Source: Paenibacillus amylolyticus (lineage in GTDB: Bacteria > Bacillota > Bacilli > Paenibacillales > Paenibacillaceae). From it: a stretch of 64,000 nt of DNA. The stretch spans positions 2,046,001 to 2,110,000 of the forward strand of contig NZ_CP121451.1 in NCBI RefSeq assembly GCF_029689945.1, given 5' to 3'. The stretch's first letter is position 1. Each line of letters starts with the position of its first letter. The position numbers and the translations under genes were made by a program. Below, piece by piece: positions 10,035 to 19,291 of this stretch. Under the pieces are notes generated by a model. That model saw only the letters and a list, made by a program, of their open reading frames with translations, searched no databases and had not been told where the DNA came from.

Positions 10035-11369
10035 ATGAAATTTATCGTTACAGGGGATGCGTTATTTTCCAGTCGTAATGTAGATAAAACCATGGACCCG
10101 AACCTGTTGTCCCTGTTAAAGGGAGCAGATGAGGTCTTTACCAATGCGGAATTTGTCACTCCGCGTAAACATACAGCTCCGGCCGCAGGCCGGGGTTACC
10201 AGACGAGTGTACGTCCCGGTACACTGGATGAATTCGGACGTTTGAACATTCGTTATGTCGGCTTTGCCAACAACCATACCGGCGACTATGGAATAGAAGG
10301 GATTACGGACACACTCGAGGAAGCGGAGCAACGCGGGCTGATTCCTCTTGGGGTAGGCATGAGTCTGCATGATGCACGCAAGCCGGTTTTTATGGATACA
10401 GCAGATGGGCGGATTGCCATCATTACGATAGGTGTGACCCGAAGTGAAGTGTTCGCCGCATCCAATCCGGGAAATGGCGTTCCTGCACGTCCAGGTCTGA
10501 ATCCGCTACGGTGGTCACGCACTTATGTAGTTAACGATCAGGACTTCGAGGCTCTGAAGGGGATCAGTGAACGAATCGGTATTGCCGCAAGCATGGAAGT
10601 AGGCAAACGGATTGAGACATTTAAGAGCAAGTCCGAGAATCATTATGAGTTCGGATCGTTGTTCGAAGGGTATCTGACCTTTGAAAAAGGCGAGAACCCT
10701 CGTGTCAAAACGACTGCGCATGAACAGGATCAACAGGATATCTTTGAGACAATTCGTGACGCTAAAGAGCGTAGTGACTTTGTTTTTGTCAACCTGCACA
10801 CGCATGAGGGAGAAAATGAAGACTGGTATTCCGATTATCCTGCCGCATTTATCGAAAGTTTTGCTCGTGGAGCTGTGGATGCAGGAGCTCATTGTGTTTT
10901 CGGGCATGGTGCCCACTTCACAAGAGGGGTAGAACTTTACCATGGACAGCCGATTTTCTACAACATTGGCAGTTTGCTTATGGAATTTGAGGCTGGAGAA
11001 TCGATCATTTCTCCCGAGATGTTCACCGCGTATGGTTATGATGAGAATGAATCGCCATCGACACTGCACAAAAACAGAACAAAAGACAGCGAAGGAAACT
11101 GGCAGGGCTTCTACAGTGACCGGAAGTTCTCGGAGAACTTTGTCATCTCATTTGATCTGGATGTGGAGCAACAGCGGTTTGATTATGAATTGATCCCGAT
11201 TGATCTCCAGCTGACTCACTCAACGGTGACCAAGCGCGGGTTGCCTGTGCTCGCCTCGGAAGAGGCTACAGCGTCTTTGCTTGATAGGCTGAATACAGTA
11301 AGTAAGGACAGATACAATACCGAAATTGTACGCCAAGGTGAACGTATAACCGTTAAAGAGTGGAAGTAA
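10035..11369 (+). CDS. CapA-family metallophosphatase-like protein
   Basis: A 444-residue protein of the CapA / PgsA-like family (calcineurin-like metal-binding fold). Visible hallmarks are GDALFS at the N-terminus, the FANNHTGDYG metal-ligand loop, a VNLHTHEGEN loop, a GHGAHFTRGVE loop and YNIGSLLMEF near the C-terminus. CapA proteins are known for capsule poly-gamma-glutamate synthesis or anchoring, but no other pgs/cap gene is near. There is no signal peptide or N-terminal membrane anchor, so it is probably cytoplasmic, unlike PgsA. It lies 15 bp after the binding-protein gene and before the permease gene, so a function linked to the transported substrate is likely. Actual reaction unknown. 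Confidence 0.75.
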   Translation: MKFIVTGDALFSSRNVDKTMDPNLLSLLKGADEVFTNAEFVTPRKHTAPAAGRGYQTSVRPGTLDEFGRLNIRYVGFANNHTGDYGIEGITDTLEEAEQRGLIPLGVGMSLHDARKPVFMDTADGRIAIITIGVTRSEVFAASNPGNGVPARPGLNPLRWSRTYVVNDQDFEALKGISERIGIAASMEVGKRIETFKSKSENHYEFGSLFEGYLTFEKGENPRVKTTAHEQDQQDIFETIRDAKERSDFVFVNLHTHEGENEDWYSDYPAAFIESFARGAVDAGAHCVFGHGAHFTRGVELYHGQPIFYNIGSLLMEFEAGESIISPEMFTAYGYDENESPSTLHKNRTKDSEGNWQGFYSDRKFSENFVISFDLDVEQQRFDYELIPIDLQLTHSTVTKRGLPVLASEEATASLLDRLNTVSKDRYNTEIVRQGERITVKEWK

Positions 11370-11388
11370 TTCCACTCTTGCTTTTTTT
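11356..11388 (+). terminator. Internal terminator between the CapA-like and permease genes
   Basis: A perfect 10-bp stem (AAGAGTGGAA, 11356-11365, with TTCCACTCTT, 11370-11379) with the CapA-like stop codon in its loop region, followed by GC and seven Ts. The binding protein and CapA-like protein would be made in excess over the permease and ATPase. Confidence 0.85.
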
Positions 11389-11419
11389 ATGAAATTGAAC
11401 GTGGAAGGAATGTACAACC

Positions 11420-12175
11420 ATGGGAGAGATTTTTGATATCAACGCGGTGTTCTCAGCCATTCCTCGTCTGTTAGAGGTTCTTCCTGTGAGTCTGCAGATT
11501 ACTGTGATTTCAATGATTGTTGGCCTTGTATTTGCCTTGTTATTTGCGATTATCCGCATGAAAAAAATACCGGTGCTCAGCCAGCTGGTCACGGTATTTA
11601 TCTCGTTTATCCGCGGAACACCAATCATTGTTCAGCTATATCTAACCTATAACGGAATCCCGCTGTTATTGAAATTCATTAACCAGCAGTACGGGACAGA
11701 CTACAATATCAATGCTGTGCCAGCAATGCTTTTTGTTCTGGTGACATTTGCGTTCAATGAGGCAGCTTATAATTCCGAGACCATTCGTGCAGCCCTGCAA
11801 TCGGTTAATAAAGGTCAGATTGAAGCGGCCGAATCCTTGGGGATGACGTATCTTCAAGTGCTCAGAAGAGTCATTGTTCCCGAAGCGCTTGTTGTTGCGA
11901 TTCCACCTCTTGGCAATGCATTGATTGGCTTGCTGAAAGGCACCTCGCTCGCGTTTGTTGCGGGGGTTATTGAGATGACGGCACAAGGGAAAATCATTTC
12001 GGGCAGCAATTTCCGCTTTTTTGAAGTGTACCTCGCCCTTGCCATCATTTACTGGGTCATGACCATTATTATTGAACAGATTCTTCGTTACCTGGAGAAA
12101 AGATTCTCTATTCCTGATCCGGTTCAACAAACGATGAATCGTGGCTGGTTCTCTTGGGGAAGGAGGGAGATTTAA
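11420..12175 (+). CDS. Amino-acid ABC transporter permease (HisM/GlnP family)
   Basis: A 251-residue integral membrane permease that forms the translocation path for the binding protein at 9183. It begins with a periplasmic-side amphipathic helix, then the FIRGTPIIVQLYL segment typical of polar amino-acid permeases, and contains the EAA loop that contacts the ATPase (EAAESLGMTYLQVLRRVIVPEAL). Five transmembrane helices are expected. It follows the internal terminator and overlaps the ATPase gene start by one base (TAATG). Confidence 0.92.
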   Translation: MGEIFDINAVFSAIPRLLEVLPVSLQITVISMIVGLVFALLFAIIRMKKIPVLSQLVTVFISFIRGTPIIVQLYLTYNGIPLLLKFINQQYGTDYNINAVPAMLFVLVTFAFNEAAYNSETIRAALQSVNKGQIEAAESLGMTYLQVLRRVIVPEALVVAIPPLGNALIGLLKGTSLAFVAGVIEMTAQGKIISGSNFRFFEVYLALAIIYWVMTIIIEQILRYLEKRFSIPDPVQQTMNRGWFSWGRREI

Positions 12176-12927
12176 TGATTAGCGTAAGTCATTTGTCCAA
12201 ATCCTTTCATAACAATCTCATTCTGAATGACCTCTCGGTAGACATTGAAAAGGGAGATGTTGTGGCGCTGATCGGTTCGTCAGGTGCAGGTAAATCGACT
12301 TTTTTGCGTGCATTAAACTGTCTGGAGATAGCGGATCAGGGACAGCTTGATCTGGAAGGCTTCAAGGTTGATTTCAGCACAATTACGAACAAACAGCGGC
12401 TGGAGCTGCGGAAGCAAACGGCTATGGTGTTTCAGCATTTCAACTTATTCCAGCATCGGACAGCGTTGGATAATGTCAAAGAAGGATTGAAGATTGTCAA
12501 AAAAATGAATGACAAGGAAGCTACCGAACTTGCCAGACAGCAACTGGAGCAGGTAGGACTTTCCGAACGGGCGCATTATTATCCGAAACATCTGTCTGGA
12601 GGTCAGCAGCAGCGTGTGGGGATCGCTCGTGCGCTGGCGATGAAACCCAAGCTGCTGCTGCTGGATGAGCCGACTTCGGCACTCGATCCCGAGCTTGTTG
12701 GGGAAGTACTGCAGACCATTAAACGAACAGCGGCTACAGGTCAAACGATGCTCCTCGTTTCACACGAAATGAGTTTCGTCTATGAGGTGGCCAATAAAGT
12801 ACTGTTCCTCGATAAGGGGAAAATTGTTGAACAGGGTACACCGGACGAAGTGTTTAATCACCCGAAATCCGAGCGTGCCAAGGAGTTCCTGCAAAACTAT
12901 TTCCGCAACAAAGGGGAGCAGCGCTAA
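12175..12927 (+). CDS. Amino-acid ABC transporter ATP-binding protein (HisP/GlnQ family)
   Basis: A 250-residue ATPase energising the importer. Walker A GSSGAGKST, Q-loop VFQHFNLFQH, signature LSGGQQQRVGIARAL, Walker B LLLLDEPTSALDPE and switch His in LVSHEM are all intact, as are the family's C-terminal segments. The start ATG 12175 shares a base with the permease stop codon and follows GGAAGGAGGGAG; an upstream ATG at 12154 would precede this ribosome site and is less likely. Confidence 0.95.
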   Translation: MISVSHLSKSFHNNLILNDLSVDIEKGDVVALIGSSGAGKSTFLRALNCLEIADQGQLDLEGFKVDFSTITNKQRLELRKQTAMVFQHFNLFQHRTALDNVKEGLKIVKKMNDKEATELARQQLEQVGLSERAHYYPKHLSGGQQQRVGIARALAMKPKLLLLDEPTSALDPELVGEVLQTIKRTAATGQTMLLVSHEMSFVYEVANKVLFLDKGKIVEQGTPDEVFNHPKSERAKEFLQNYFRNKGEQR

Positions 12928-12941
12928 CCCAGGCAGATCTA

Positions 12942-12998
12942 ACTAACGCCTTGTGCAGACACATGATGGATGTGCTGCCCGAGGCGTTAGTTTTTTTT
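12942..12998 (+). terminator. Intrinsic terminator of the amino-acid ABC operon
   Basis: ACTAACGCC (12942-12950) pairs with GGCGTTAGT (12983-12991) around a loop that itself contains short pairing, followed by eight Ts. Confidence 0.85.
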
Positions 12999-13052
12999 GT
13001 AAGCTTTTATGGACACTTCCCTCAGGAAGGTTATTGCATGAAAGCGAGCAAA

Positions 13053-13883
13053 TTACACATGCTCCAGATCATCGATAGGCTCATGTTGCTTGGATTTGAG
13101 ATACTCCGCCGGAGACACACCGAAGTGCGCCCGGAATACACGGTGGAAATAGGAATAGCTTGCAAAACCGCAGGATTCGGCAATATGCTCCAGTGTCATT
13201 TCACTATATTTCATGCGTTCCAGCGCGGCATTCAGACGGATCTCAATCGCGTATTGAATCATGGTCTGATTGTAGTGTTCCTTGAATAAACGCACGGCTC
13301 GTGACAGGCTGAGTCCGGCATAACGTGCGGCTTCCTCAAGCTTGAACGTAACGGTGGCGTGCTCCTCAATATACCGTTTCAACTTCAGCGCCGAGGAAAC
13401 CGCCCGATCGGTCTGAATATTCTCGGTGATTGCCCGGTCAATATACAGACACAATCCGCGCAGTAACGCATCCTTTAGCTCGGCATTTTCCTCAAGAGGT
13501 CCACGACGCTTCTCAAGTAACATATTTCTCCACAGGCTGATGAGCTTATCATCAAGTCCAATCCGGCTGACGGTAGATCGATGTTGCCGTTTCCACCAGT
13601 TCTCAATCCAGCTGCCCTCGCAGAACAGATAATAATCTCCGCTGGACAATCGTCCTTCCTTATGTGGTTCATCGACCACAAGATGATAATCGTCGCCAGG
13701 TTTGAGCAGCAGCAAATCCCCGCTGGTCATCCTGAATTCTTTATCCTGTACATACACCTTGCACGAGCCTTCCGTCTGCAGACGGAACAGATAGGTTTGC
13801 AGCTCGCCCCTCATATTATGAGTGAACGCCTTATAGTGGTATGAGTAGTCACAGATCAGCACAGATGTCTCTAACGTATCCAA
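13053..13883 (-). CDS. AraC-family transcriptional regulator
   Basis: A 276-residue regulator with an N-terminal cupin-like sugar-sensing domain (about 20-150, including the SGDLLLLKPGDDYHLV cupin strand) and two C-terminal helix-turn-helix motifs (about 170-265; GLSLSRAVRLFKEHY, and the second ending FASYSYFHRVFRAHFGVSPAEYLK). The start is probably TTG 13883, with GGGGGAT upstream. It diverges from the sugar isomerase/dehydrogenase pair at 14256-16109 across a 372-bp gap and is the obvious candidate to control it. The inducer is unknown. Confidence 0.88.
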   Translation of the reverse strand: MDTLETSVLICDYSYHYKAFTHNMRGELQTYLFRLQTEGSCKVYVQDKEFRMTSGDLLLLKPGDDYHLVVDEPHKEGRLSSGDYYLFCEGSWIENWWKRQHRSTVSRIGLDDKLISLWRNMLLEKRRGPLEENAELKDALLRGLCLYIDRAITENIQTDRAVSSALKLKRYIEEHATVTFKLEEAARYAGLSLSRAVRLFKEHYNQTMIQYAIEIRLNAALERMKYSEMTLEHIAESCGFASYSYFHRVFRAHFGVSPAEYLKSKQHEPIDDLEHV

Positions 13884-14255
13884 AGATAAAATCCCCCAAT
13901 ATATCGATGTTTTACATAATAGATTAACTTAACATTTACACGATAACGGAGAGGACAGAAAGAACCTGAAGAAACAGAGTGTTCGCCTTTATCCCCGGAT
14001 TTTATCCATTTGAAAAGGAAATCAAGAAAATCTGGGGATAACAGCGATCGGAAGGTTGTTCTGTCATCGGAGTGCCAGTGTAAATATCTTCAGTTGAATT
14101 TAGGCAAATCAATAGATGCAAAATGATGGAAATAAAATTTGACCAGATAGTTCATGTTCTGACTATATTGTATATGTTCATTCTAGCCTGTTTTGCGTTA
14201 GGATGATACCAGATAGAGCAATGAAAGCAAATTTGAGAACAGAGGTGTATCGTAC
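13884..14255. other. Divergent control region between the AraC regulator and the sugar isomerase
   Basis: 372 bp without a gene. It contains a long inverted repeat (13989-14041) and a possible promoter for the plus-strand genes (TTGACC 14139-14144 with TATATT 14164-14169; the 19-bp spacing is loose). Confidence 0.5.
13989..14041. repeat. 15-bp inverted repeat in the AraC control region
   Basis: TTATCCCCGGATTTT (13989-14003) and AAAATCTGGGGATAA (14027-14041) are inverted copies with one mismatch and a 23-bp spacer. The distance between centres is about 38 bp, close to four helical turns, as expected of paired operator half-sites; it could instead fold as a stem-loop in RNA. Confidence 0.6.
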
Positions 14256-15032
14256 ATGAAAAAACTTAATATTGGTTTGCAATTGTTTACACTCCGTGAT
14301 GAAACTGCAGCAGATTTTCGTGGTACGTTGCGTAAGGTAGCGGCCCTTGGATATGAAGGCGTGGAGTTTGCCGGATATGGTGATATTCCAGCTGAGGAAA
14401 TGAAAGCGCTACTAGACGAGCTTGGACTGAAAGGATTCAGCAGCCACGTTTCACTACATGCGATGCGCGAGGACTTGCAAAAACAAATCGATTACCTGAA
14501 AACTATTGGTGCACAATATATCATTTGTCCGTACCTGATGCCTGAGGATCGTCCTGAGAATGCGGAAGGCTGGACCAAGCTGTTCGAAGAATTGCAGCAA
14601 TATGGAGCTGAAGCAGCGAAACAAGGGTTGATCTTCGGATACCATAATCATGACTTTGAATTCCATGGCCAGGTTGGCGATGCCAATGCTTTTGACGCCA
14701 TGTTTGCTCAAACATCACCGGAAGCGGTAAAAGTGGAAATGGACGTATGTTGGGTACAATTTGCGGGACAAAATCCGATCGAGTATATTAATAAATATGC
14801 GGGTCGCTTGCCACTGCTTCATCTGAAGGACTTCAGCAAAGACGAACAAGGTCAGATGAAAACCCTGGAATTGGGACAAGGTTCGGTTGACCTGCCAGCT
14901 GTTATTGAAGGGGCTACGAATGCAGGCGTGGAATGGCTGATCGTGGAACAAGACGTGTGTCAAAATCCTCCACTTGAGAGCGTATCCAATAGCTACAACT
15001 GGCTGAAAGAAAACTATTTGAATCAATTCTAA
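14256..15032 (+). CDS. Sugar phosphate isomerase/epimerase (xylose-isomerase-like TIM barrel)
   Basis: A 258-residue protein of the AP_endonuc_2 / IolE-like TIM-barrel family, which isomerises or epimerises sugars with a divalent metal. Family marks: LGLQLFTLRDE at the N-terminus, the FGYHNHDFEF metal region (about 130), VKVEMDVCWVQFAG (metal-binding acid, about 165) and LLHLKDF (about 190). It is 57 bp ahead of a Gfo/Idh/MocA oxidoreductase; such pairs act together on inositol or ketosugars. Substrate not predictable. Confidence 0.85.
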   Translation: MKKLNIGLQLFTLRDETAADFRGTLRKVAALGYEGVEFAGYGDIPAEEMKALLDELGLKGFSSHVSLHAMREDLQKQIDYLKTIGAQYIICPYLMPEDRPENAEGWTKLFEELQQYGAEAAKQGLIFGYHNHDFEFHGQVGDANAFDAMFAQTSPEAVKVEMDVCWVQFAGQNPIEYINKYAGRLPLLHLKDFSKDEQGQMKTLELGQGSVDLPAVIEGATNAGVEWLIVEQDVCQNPPLESVSNSYNWLKENYLNQF

Positions 15033-15089
15033 CAGAACCATCGAACGCTGCTAAAATGCTAATCTATTTGTCAAAGGAGACTTATATAC

Positions 15090-16109
15090 ATGAGTAAAAT
15101 TAAAGTTGCTGTATTCGGCTGTGGAGCCATTGCCCAGCGCAGACATATTCCGGAGTACGCTGCCAATGAGAACGTAGAACTTGTCGCTTTTGCCGATCCG
15201 ATCGTGGAACGTGCGGAAGAAATGGCCGAAACTTACGGGGGTAAAGCTTACTCCAGTTACGAAGAATTGCTTGCAAACGAAACGGTGGATGCCGTAAGTG
15301 TGTGTACACCAAACTATCTGCATGCGCCAATGGCGATTGCTGCTGCCAATGCAGGCAAGCATGTATTGGTTGAGAAACCAATGGCGATTTCCACCGAAGA
15401 AGGCGAGCAAATGATCGAAGCTGCCAAGAAAAATGGCGTGTATCTGATGGTTGGACACAACCAGCGTCTGATGCCTCCTCACGTCAAAGCAAAAGAAATT
15501 CTCGACTCCGGCAAACTGGGTAAAGTCTTGAATTTCCGTACATCGTTTGGTCACCCGGGTCCGGAAGGATGGAGTGTGGACGGCGCGGAAAGCTGGTTCT
15601 TCCGTAAGGAAGAAGCTATTATGGGCGCGATGGGCGACCTTGGCGTGCACAAGTCAGACTTCATCCGTTACTTGCTGAATGATGAAGTATCTGAAGTGGC
15701 TGGTTTCATCAGCACACTGCACAAGGAAGGCACTCAAGTTGACGATAACGCCACTTGTTTGCTGCGTATGAAGAGCGGAGCAATCGGAACGCTCGTAGCA
15801 AGCTGGACACAATACAGAGCCGGAGATAACAGTACCGTGCTGTGGTGCGAGAATGGCGTTATGAAGATCGGAACCGTGGAAGGCGATGAAGTTATCGTTG
15901 AACTGACCAATGGTACAGTTGAGACCTACAAAGTTGGTGCCATGGCTACCAACGAGAGACAAGTGCCGAGTGGTGTAATTGACGCATTTGTAGAGTCCAT
16001 TGTAACGCAAACACCTCCAACGATCTCCGGGGAAGAGGGCTTGCGCTCCCTGCAAGTGATCTTGGCAGCATTTGAATCCGAGAAAACAGGTCAGATCGTT
16101 AAACTGTAA
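15090..16109 (+). CDS. Gfo/Idh/MocA-family NAD(P)-dependent sugar oxidoreductase
   Basis: A 339-residue dehydrogenase with an N-terminal Rossmann domain (FGCGAIAQ dinucleotide loop, residues 8-15) and the diagnostic HVLVEKPMA motif (catalytic Lys near 97). The C-terminal GFO_IDH_MocA_C domain forms the sugar site, with GDLGVHKSDFIRYLL placing the family's conserved Asp/His pair. It follows the isomerase gene at 14256 and ends at a terminator, so the two form a small AraC-regulated operon. Confidence 0.88.
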   Translation: MSKIKVAVFGCGAIAQRRHIPEYAANENVELVAFADPIVERAEEMAETYGGKAYSSYEELLANETVDAVSVCTPNYLHAPMAIAAANAGKHVLVEKPMAISTEEGEQMIEAAKKNGVYLMVGHNQRLMPPHVKAKEILDSGKLGKVLNFRTSFGHPGPEGWSVDGAESWFFRKEEAIMGAMGDLGVHKSDFIRYLLNDEVSEVAGFISTLHKEGTQVDDNATCLLRMKSGAIGTLVASWTQYRAGDNSTVLWCENGVMKIGTVEGDEVIVELTNGTVETYKVGAMATNERQVPSGVIDAFVESIVTQTPPTISGEEGLRSLQVILAAFESEKTGQIVKL

Positions 16110-16167
16110 TCCATACGATTGACAGGTGCAACTTCTAACATTGTATACGGCTTAATTCATGATATAA

Positions 16168-16215
16168 GGGACTTAACTTCAGGCAAGTGTTCTGGAGTAA
16201 GTCCTTCTTTATTTG
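16168..16215 (+). terminator. Terminator of the sugar isomerase/oxidoreductase pair
   Basis: GGACTTA near 16169 pairs with TAAGTCC at 16198-16204 around a long loop, followed by TTCTTTATTT. Modest strength. Confidence 0.55.
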
Positions 16216-16230
16216 ATTTTAGAGATATCA

Positions 16231-16273
16231 CAAAAAAGACTGACGCTTCCGATACCATGCGGAAGTGTCAGTC
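16231..16273 (-). terminator. Terminator of the minus-strand aldo/keto reductase gene
   Basis: A 14-bp stem (GACTGACGCTTCCG, 16239-16252, with CGGAAGTGTCAGTC, 16260-16273; one G-T pair). On the minus strand it is followed by TTTTTTG, so it terminates leftward transcription. Confidence 0.85.
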
Positions 16274-16319
16274 TCCATATGAAGGTTGAACCGTTCAATC
16301 GTTCAACCTGAAATCCGTC

Positions 16320-17267
16320 TTAGATGCCGGCAGGTACATCACTTCCCAGATCCAGCCATGATATTTCAGCAGGAGTCAGCGTGATGCGGGAGCCTTCGTC
16401 ACAGGACAGCAATTCTGCCTGATTCTGGGCGCCGATCAGCGCACAGGTTGGGAACGCCTGATTCAATACATAAGCGAGTGCAATCTGAATGGGTGATGTT
16501 TTCTTTGAATTAGCCAATTGTTCAGCCCGGCGCAACCGTTCCCAGTTGCCATCACTGTAGAATACACGCACCAGATCTTCATTATCCCGAACTTCAGGTG
16601 TGAATCTGCCCGTGAAGAAACCACGTGCTTGGGAGGACCAGGATAGCAAAGGCAGCTTGGTTTGCTCATGCCATGCGAGCGTCTCTGCATCTGCGGACAC
16701 ACAGCCTGCCCAGAAAGGTTCGTTTGCTTTGGCGAGACTGAGGTTCGGACTGCTGAAGGTAAAACCCTTTAAGCCGTTTGCCGCAGCATACGCATTGGCT
16801 TCCTCAAGCCGCTGCCAGGTCCAGTTCGAGGCGCCAATTGCACCGATTTTGCCAGATTCAATATGTTCGTTCAATGCTTCAAGGATCACACTTACAGGGG
16901 TGTTTGGATCATCACGGTGCAAGGCATACATCTCTACGTGATCCGTCTGGAGACGCTCCAGACTATCCATCAGGTCACTGCGGATGGCATCAGCATTCAC
17001 GCGTGGCCCATTCTGGTCATGATGTGCGCCTTTGGTGAGAATGACGATCTGGTCGCGGTTACCGCGTTCCTTCATATAACGACCAAGGACTTCTTCACTC
17101 TGTCCACCGCAATAAATATGTGCTGTATCTACGGTGTTACCGCCAATCGCTAGAAAAGCATCCATGTTCGTAGCTGCTTTATCGTAGGCATCATGTACGA
17201 AATAATCCGTTCCTTTAATCAATCTGGAGACGCGTTTACCTGCACCGGCAATTTCGATATATTCCAT
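16320..17267 (-). CDS. Aldo/keto reductase
   Basis: A 315-residue NADPH-dependent oxidoreductase with the AKR barrel. The catalytic tetrad is visible: Asp in NTVDTAHIY, Tyr in that same HIYCGG, Lys in VILTKGAH and His in MYALHRDD. A C-terminal cofactor segment (SPIQIALAYVLNQ) is present. It is downstream of, and in the same direction as, the Gfo/Idh/MocA gene at 17288, with 20 bp between, so the two likely act on the same sugar. Substrate unknown. Confidence 0.88.
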   Translation of the reverse strand: MEYIEIAGAGKRVSRLIKGTDYFVHDAYDKAATNMDAFLAIGGNTVDTAHIYCGGQSEEVLGRYMKERGNRDQIVILTKGAHHDQNGPRVNADAIRSDLMDSLERLQTDHVEMYALHRDDPNTPVSVILEALNEHIESGKIGAIGASNWTWQRLEEANAYAAANGLKGFTFSSPNLSLAKANEPFWAGCVSADAETLAWHEQTKLPLLSWSSQARGFFTGRFTPEVRDNEDLVRVFYSDGNWERLRRAEQLANSKKTSPIQIALAYVLNQAFPTCALIGAQNQAELLSCDEGSRITLTPAEISWLDLGSDVPAGI

Positions 17268-17287
17268 AAGTCAGTTCATCCTCTCAA

Positions 17288-18291
17288 TTATAGTGTAATT
17301 CGTGTACGCTCTTCCGCTGAACGAAGGCAGGCTTCGAGCACTTTCATATTAGCTACAGCATCGGAAGGGGCGAAACGCAGATCCTTGCCCTGAAGTACGG
17401 CACGAGCCATATCATCTCCTTGCAGTGAATAATGGTTTACTTGGGGAACTTCAATCTCCCTGCGTTCACCACCCGCTGTGACATAGAAGTTGGAACTGCG
17501 ATCCTGACGACCGATAAAGGCCGATGGTACCTCAATGATGCCATCAGAACCCAGAACTTCGAGCGTGTTTCGGAAGGCTGCCACATGCTGCTGTCAAACG
17601 TCACACCAACATGATTATTGAATTCAAGCAGTCCGGAAGCCATCATATCGACTTGATCATGTTGTGGGGAGAACATGCCAATAACGGTAACTGCGTTTGG
17701 TTCCTGGCCTAACAGCAGGCGAGCAACGCTGATGGAATAACAACCGATATCATAGAGTGCACCGCCACCCCATTCTTTACGAAAGCGAACGTTGCCCGAG
17801 GAACCGGAATTGTTGAACGAAAATGTGCTGTGTATACCGCGGATCTCACCAATCTCACCGCTGGCAATGATATCTCTGATCTGCTCATAACGTGGATGAT
17901 GGCGGTACATGAATGCTTCAGCCAGATGCACACCTGCATCTGTACAAGCTTGCACCATCTCCTGAGCTTCCTGCTCTGTCAGAGCCAGCGGCTTTTCACA
18001 CAAAATATGTTTGCCTGCTTCAGCAGCCCGGATCGTCCATTCACGATGCAGATGATTCGGGAGTGGGATATATACGGCATCGATGGAATCATCAGCGAGC
18101 AAAGCTTCATAACTGCCATATGCCTTGTCGATTCCAAGTTTTTCGGCCGTCTGTTTGGCTTTATCTTCGTCTCGACTGGCAATCGCGGTTACTTCATTCA
18201 ACTCCGATTGCTGCAGGCCTGGAATGACAGATTCGACAGCAATGCTAGCGCTACCAAGAATGCCCCAACGTAATTTTTGAACTGAATTCAT
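17288..18291 (-). CDS. Gfo/Idh/MocA-family oxidoreductase, frame break near 17581
   Basis: Second Gfo/Idh/MocA dehydrogenase of the region, 334 residues once repaired. The N-terminal Rossmann loop (GILGSASIA), the HILCEKPLAL motif with catalytic Lys, and the YDIGCYSI motif of the C-terminal domain are present. The frame changes in plus-strand GCCACATG: one extra C at 17581-17582 gives MWAAFRNTLEVLGSDG, joining both parts smoothly. A good ribosome site (AGGAGG) precedes ATG 18291. It diverges from an AraC regulator at 18410 and precedes the aldo/keto reductase. The break is probably a sequencing error. Confidence 0.82.
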
Positions 18292-18409
18292 GAGTTGTAT
18301 CCTCCTGTGTGTAAATGTATATTGTGATTATAAATAATAGACCAATGAATTAAAATGATAATATATTGAAGTTAGTTAACACAATATTGTTAATCAAGGA
18401 GAACCGGCT

Positions 18410-19249
18410 ATGATGAGACAAAGCGTATTGCTTACCCTGCAGGATATTCCATATTTTTGTTATCCCGAGTCCGTTGGGCATTATATGGATCACGTCCAGC
18501 ATTCCGTATTACGGGAGGCGGGTGTGCTGAACAACTTTAATATTCACTATGTCGCTTCGGGCAAGGGTTATGTGGAGGTGGACGGGGTCGAGCATGAGCT
18601 TCGTGCAGGTCAGGCCGTACTCTATTTCCCGCAGCAGCGGCAGCATTATTATAGTAGTGAAGATGATCCATGGGATGTACGATGGGTTCATTTTTATGGT
18701 GAACGTCTGCATGATTATATGATTGAGCGGGGGTTACATCGCAATCTATTATGGACACTGCGGCAGCGAAGCTCCTGGGAAGAGGCCCATCTGGCCTTGT
18801 TGGCTGAAGCGGAACAGAACACCATGCTGCGTCCGGCTCAGCTATCCACATTGACTTACGCCGTACTCGCCGAGTTCGTGCAGCATGCGGTACCTCTAAA
18901 GAACACTCGTACTACAAGTAAGGCGGAGAGTCGGGTACTTGCACTTCTTCCACAGATGCAGCAAGAGGCCTGTCAACCGTTCCTGTTGCAGGACTGGGCG
19001 GATCTTGCAGGTGTGAGTTCGTATTATTTTTGCAAAATGTTCAAGAGTACTGTAGAGATGACGCCTATGGAGTTTATCACCCGTTCACGACTACAGATGG
19101 CGAAGCAATGGTTACTCGAACGTCCTACGGCCAACATTGGACAGATCGCGGAAGAAGCGGGGTATCCGAATGCCAGTTATTTTAACCGCCAGTTCATGGC
19201 CCATGAGGGGATGACACCTACGGATTATCGCGGATTGTACCACAATTAA
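18410..19249 (+). CDS. AraC-family transcriptional regulator
   Basis: A 279-residue regulator with an N-terminal cupin domain (FNIHYVASGKGYVEVDG and a following LRAGQAVLYFPQQ strand) and a C-terminal double helix-turn-helix (SSYYFCKMFKSTVEMTPMEF, then a second motif ending NRQFMAHEGMTPTDYR). It diverges from the oxidoreductase/aldo-keto reductase pair across 118 bp and probably controls that pair. Inducer unknown. Confidence 0.88.
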   Translation: MMRQSVLLTLQDIPYFCYPESVGHYMDHVQHSVLREAGVLNNFNIHYVASGKGYVEVDGVEHELRAGQAVLYFPQQRQHYYSSEDDPWDVRWVHFYGERLHDYMIERGLHRNLLWTLRQRSSWEEAHLALLAEAEQNTMLRPAQLSTLTYAVLAEFVQHAVPLKNTRTTSKAESRVLALLPQMQQEACQPFLLQDWADLAGVSSYYFCKMFKSTVEMTPMEFITRSRLQMAKQWLLERPTANIGQIAEEAGYPNASYFNRQFMAHEGMTPTDYRGLYHN

Positions 19250-19291
19250 CCCGTATCCTTTCGGTGCTGCCAGAGCTTGAAGCGTAATGGT

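Noticed and set aside
17193..18273. Plus-strand open frames opposite the oxidoreductase genes
   Set aside because: They are antisense shadows without ribosome sites or recognisable domains; the minus-strand frames carry the family motifs.
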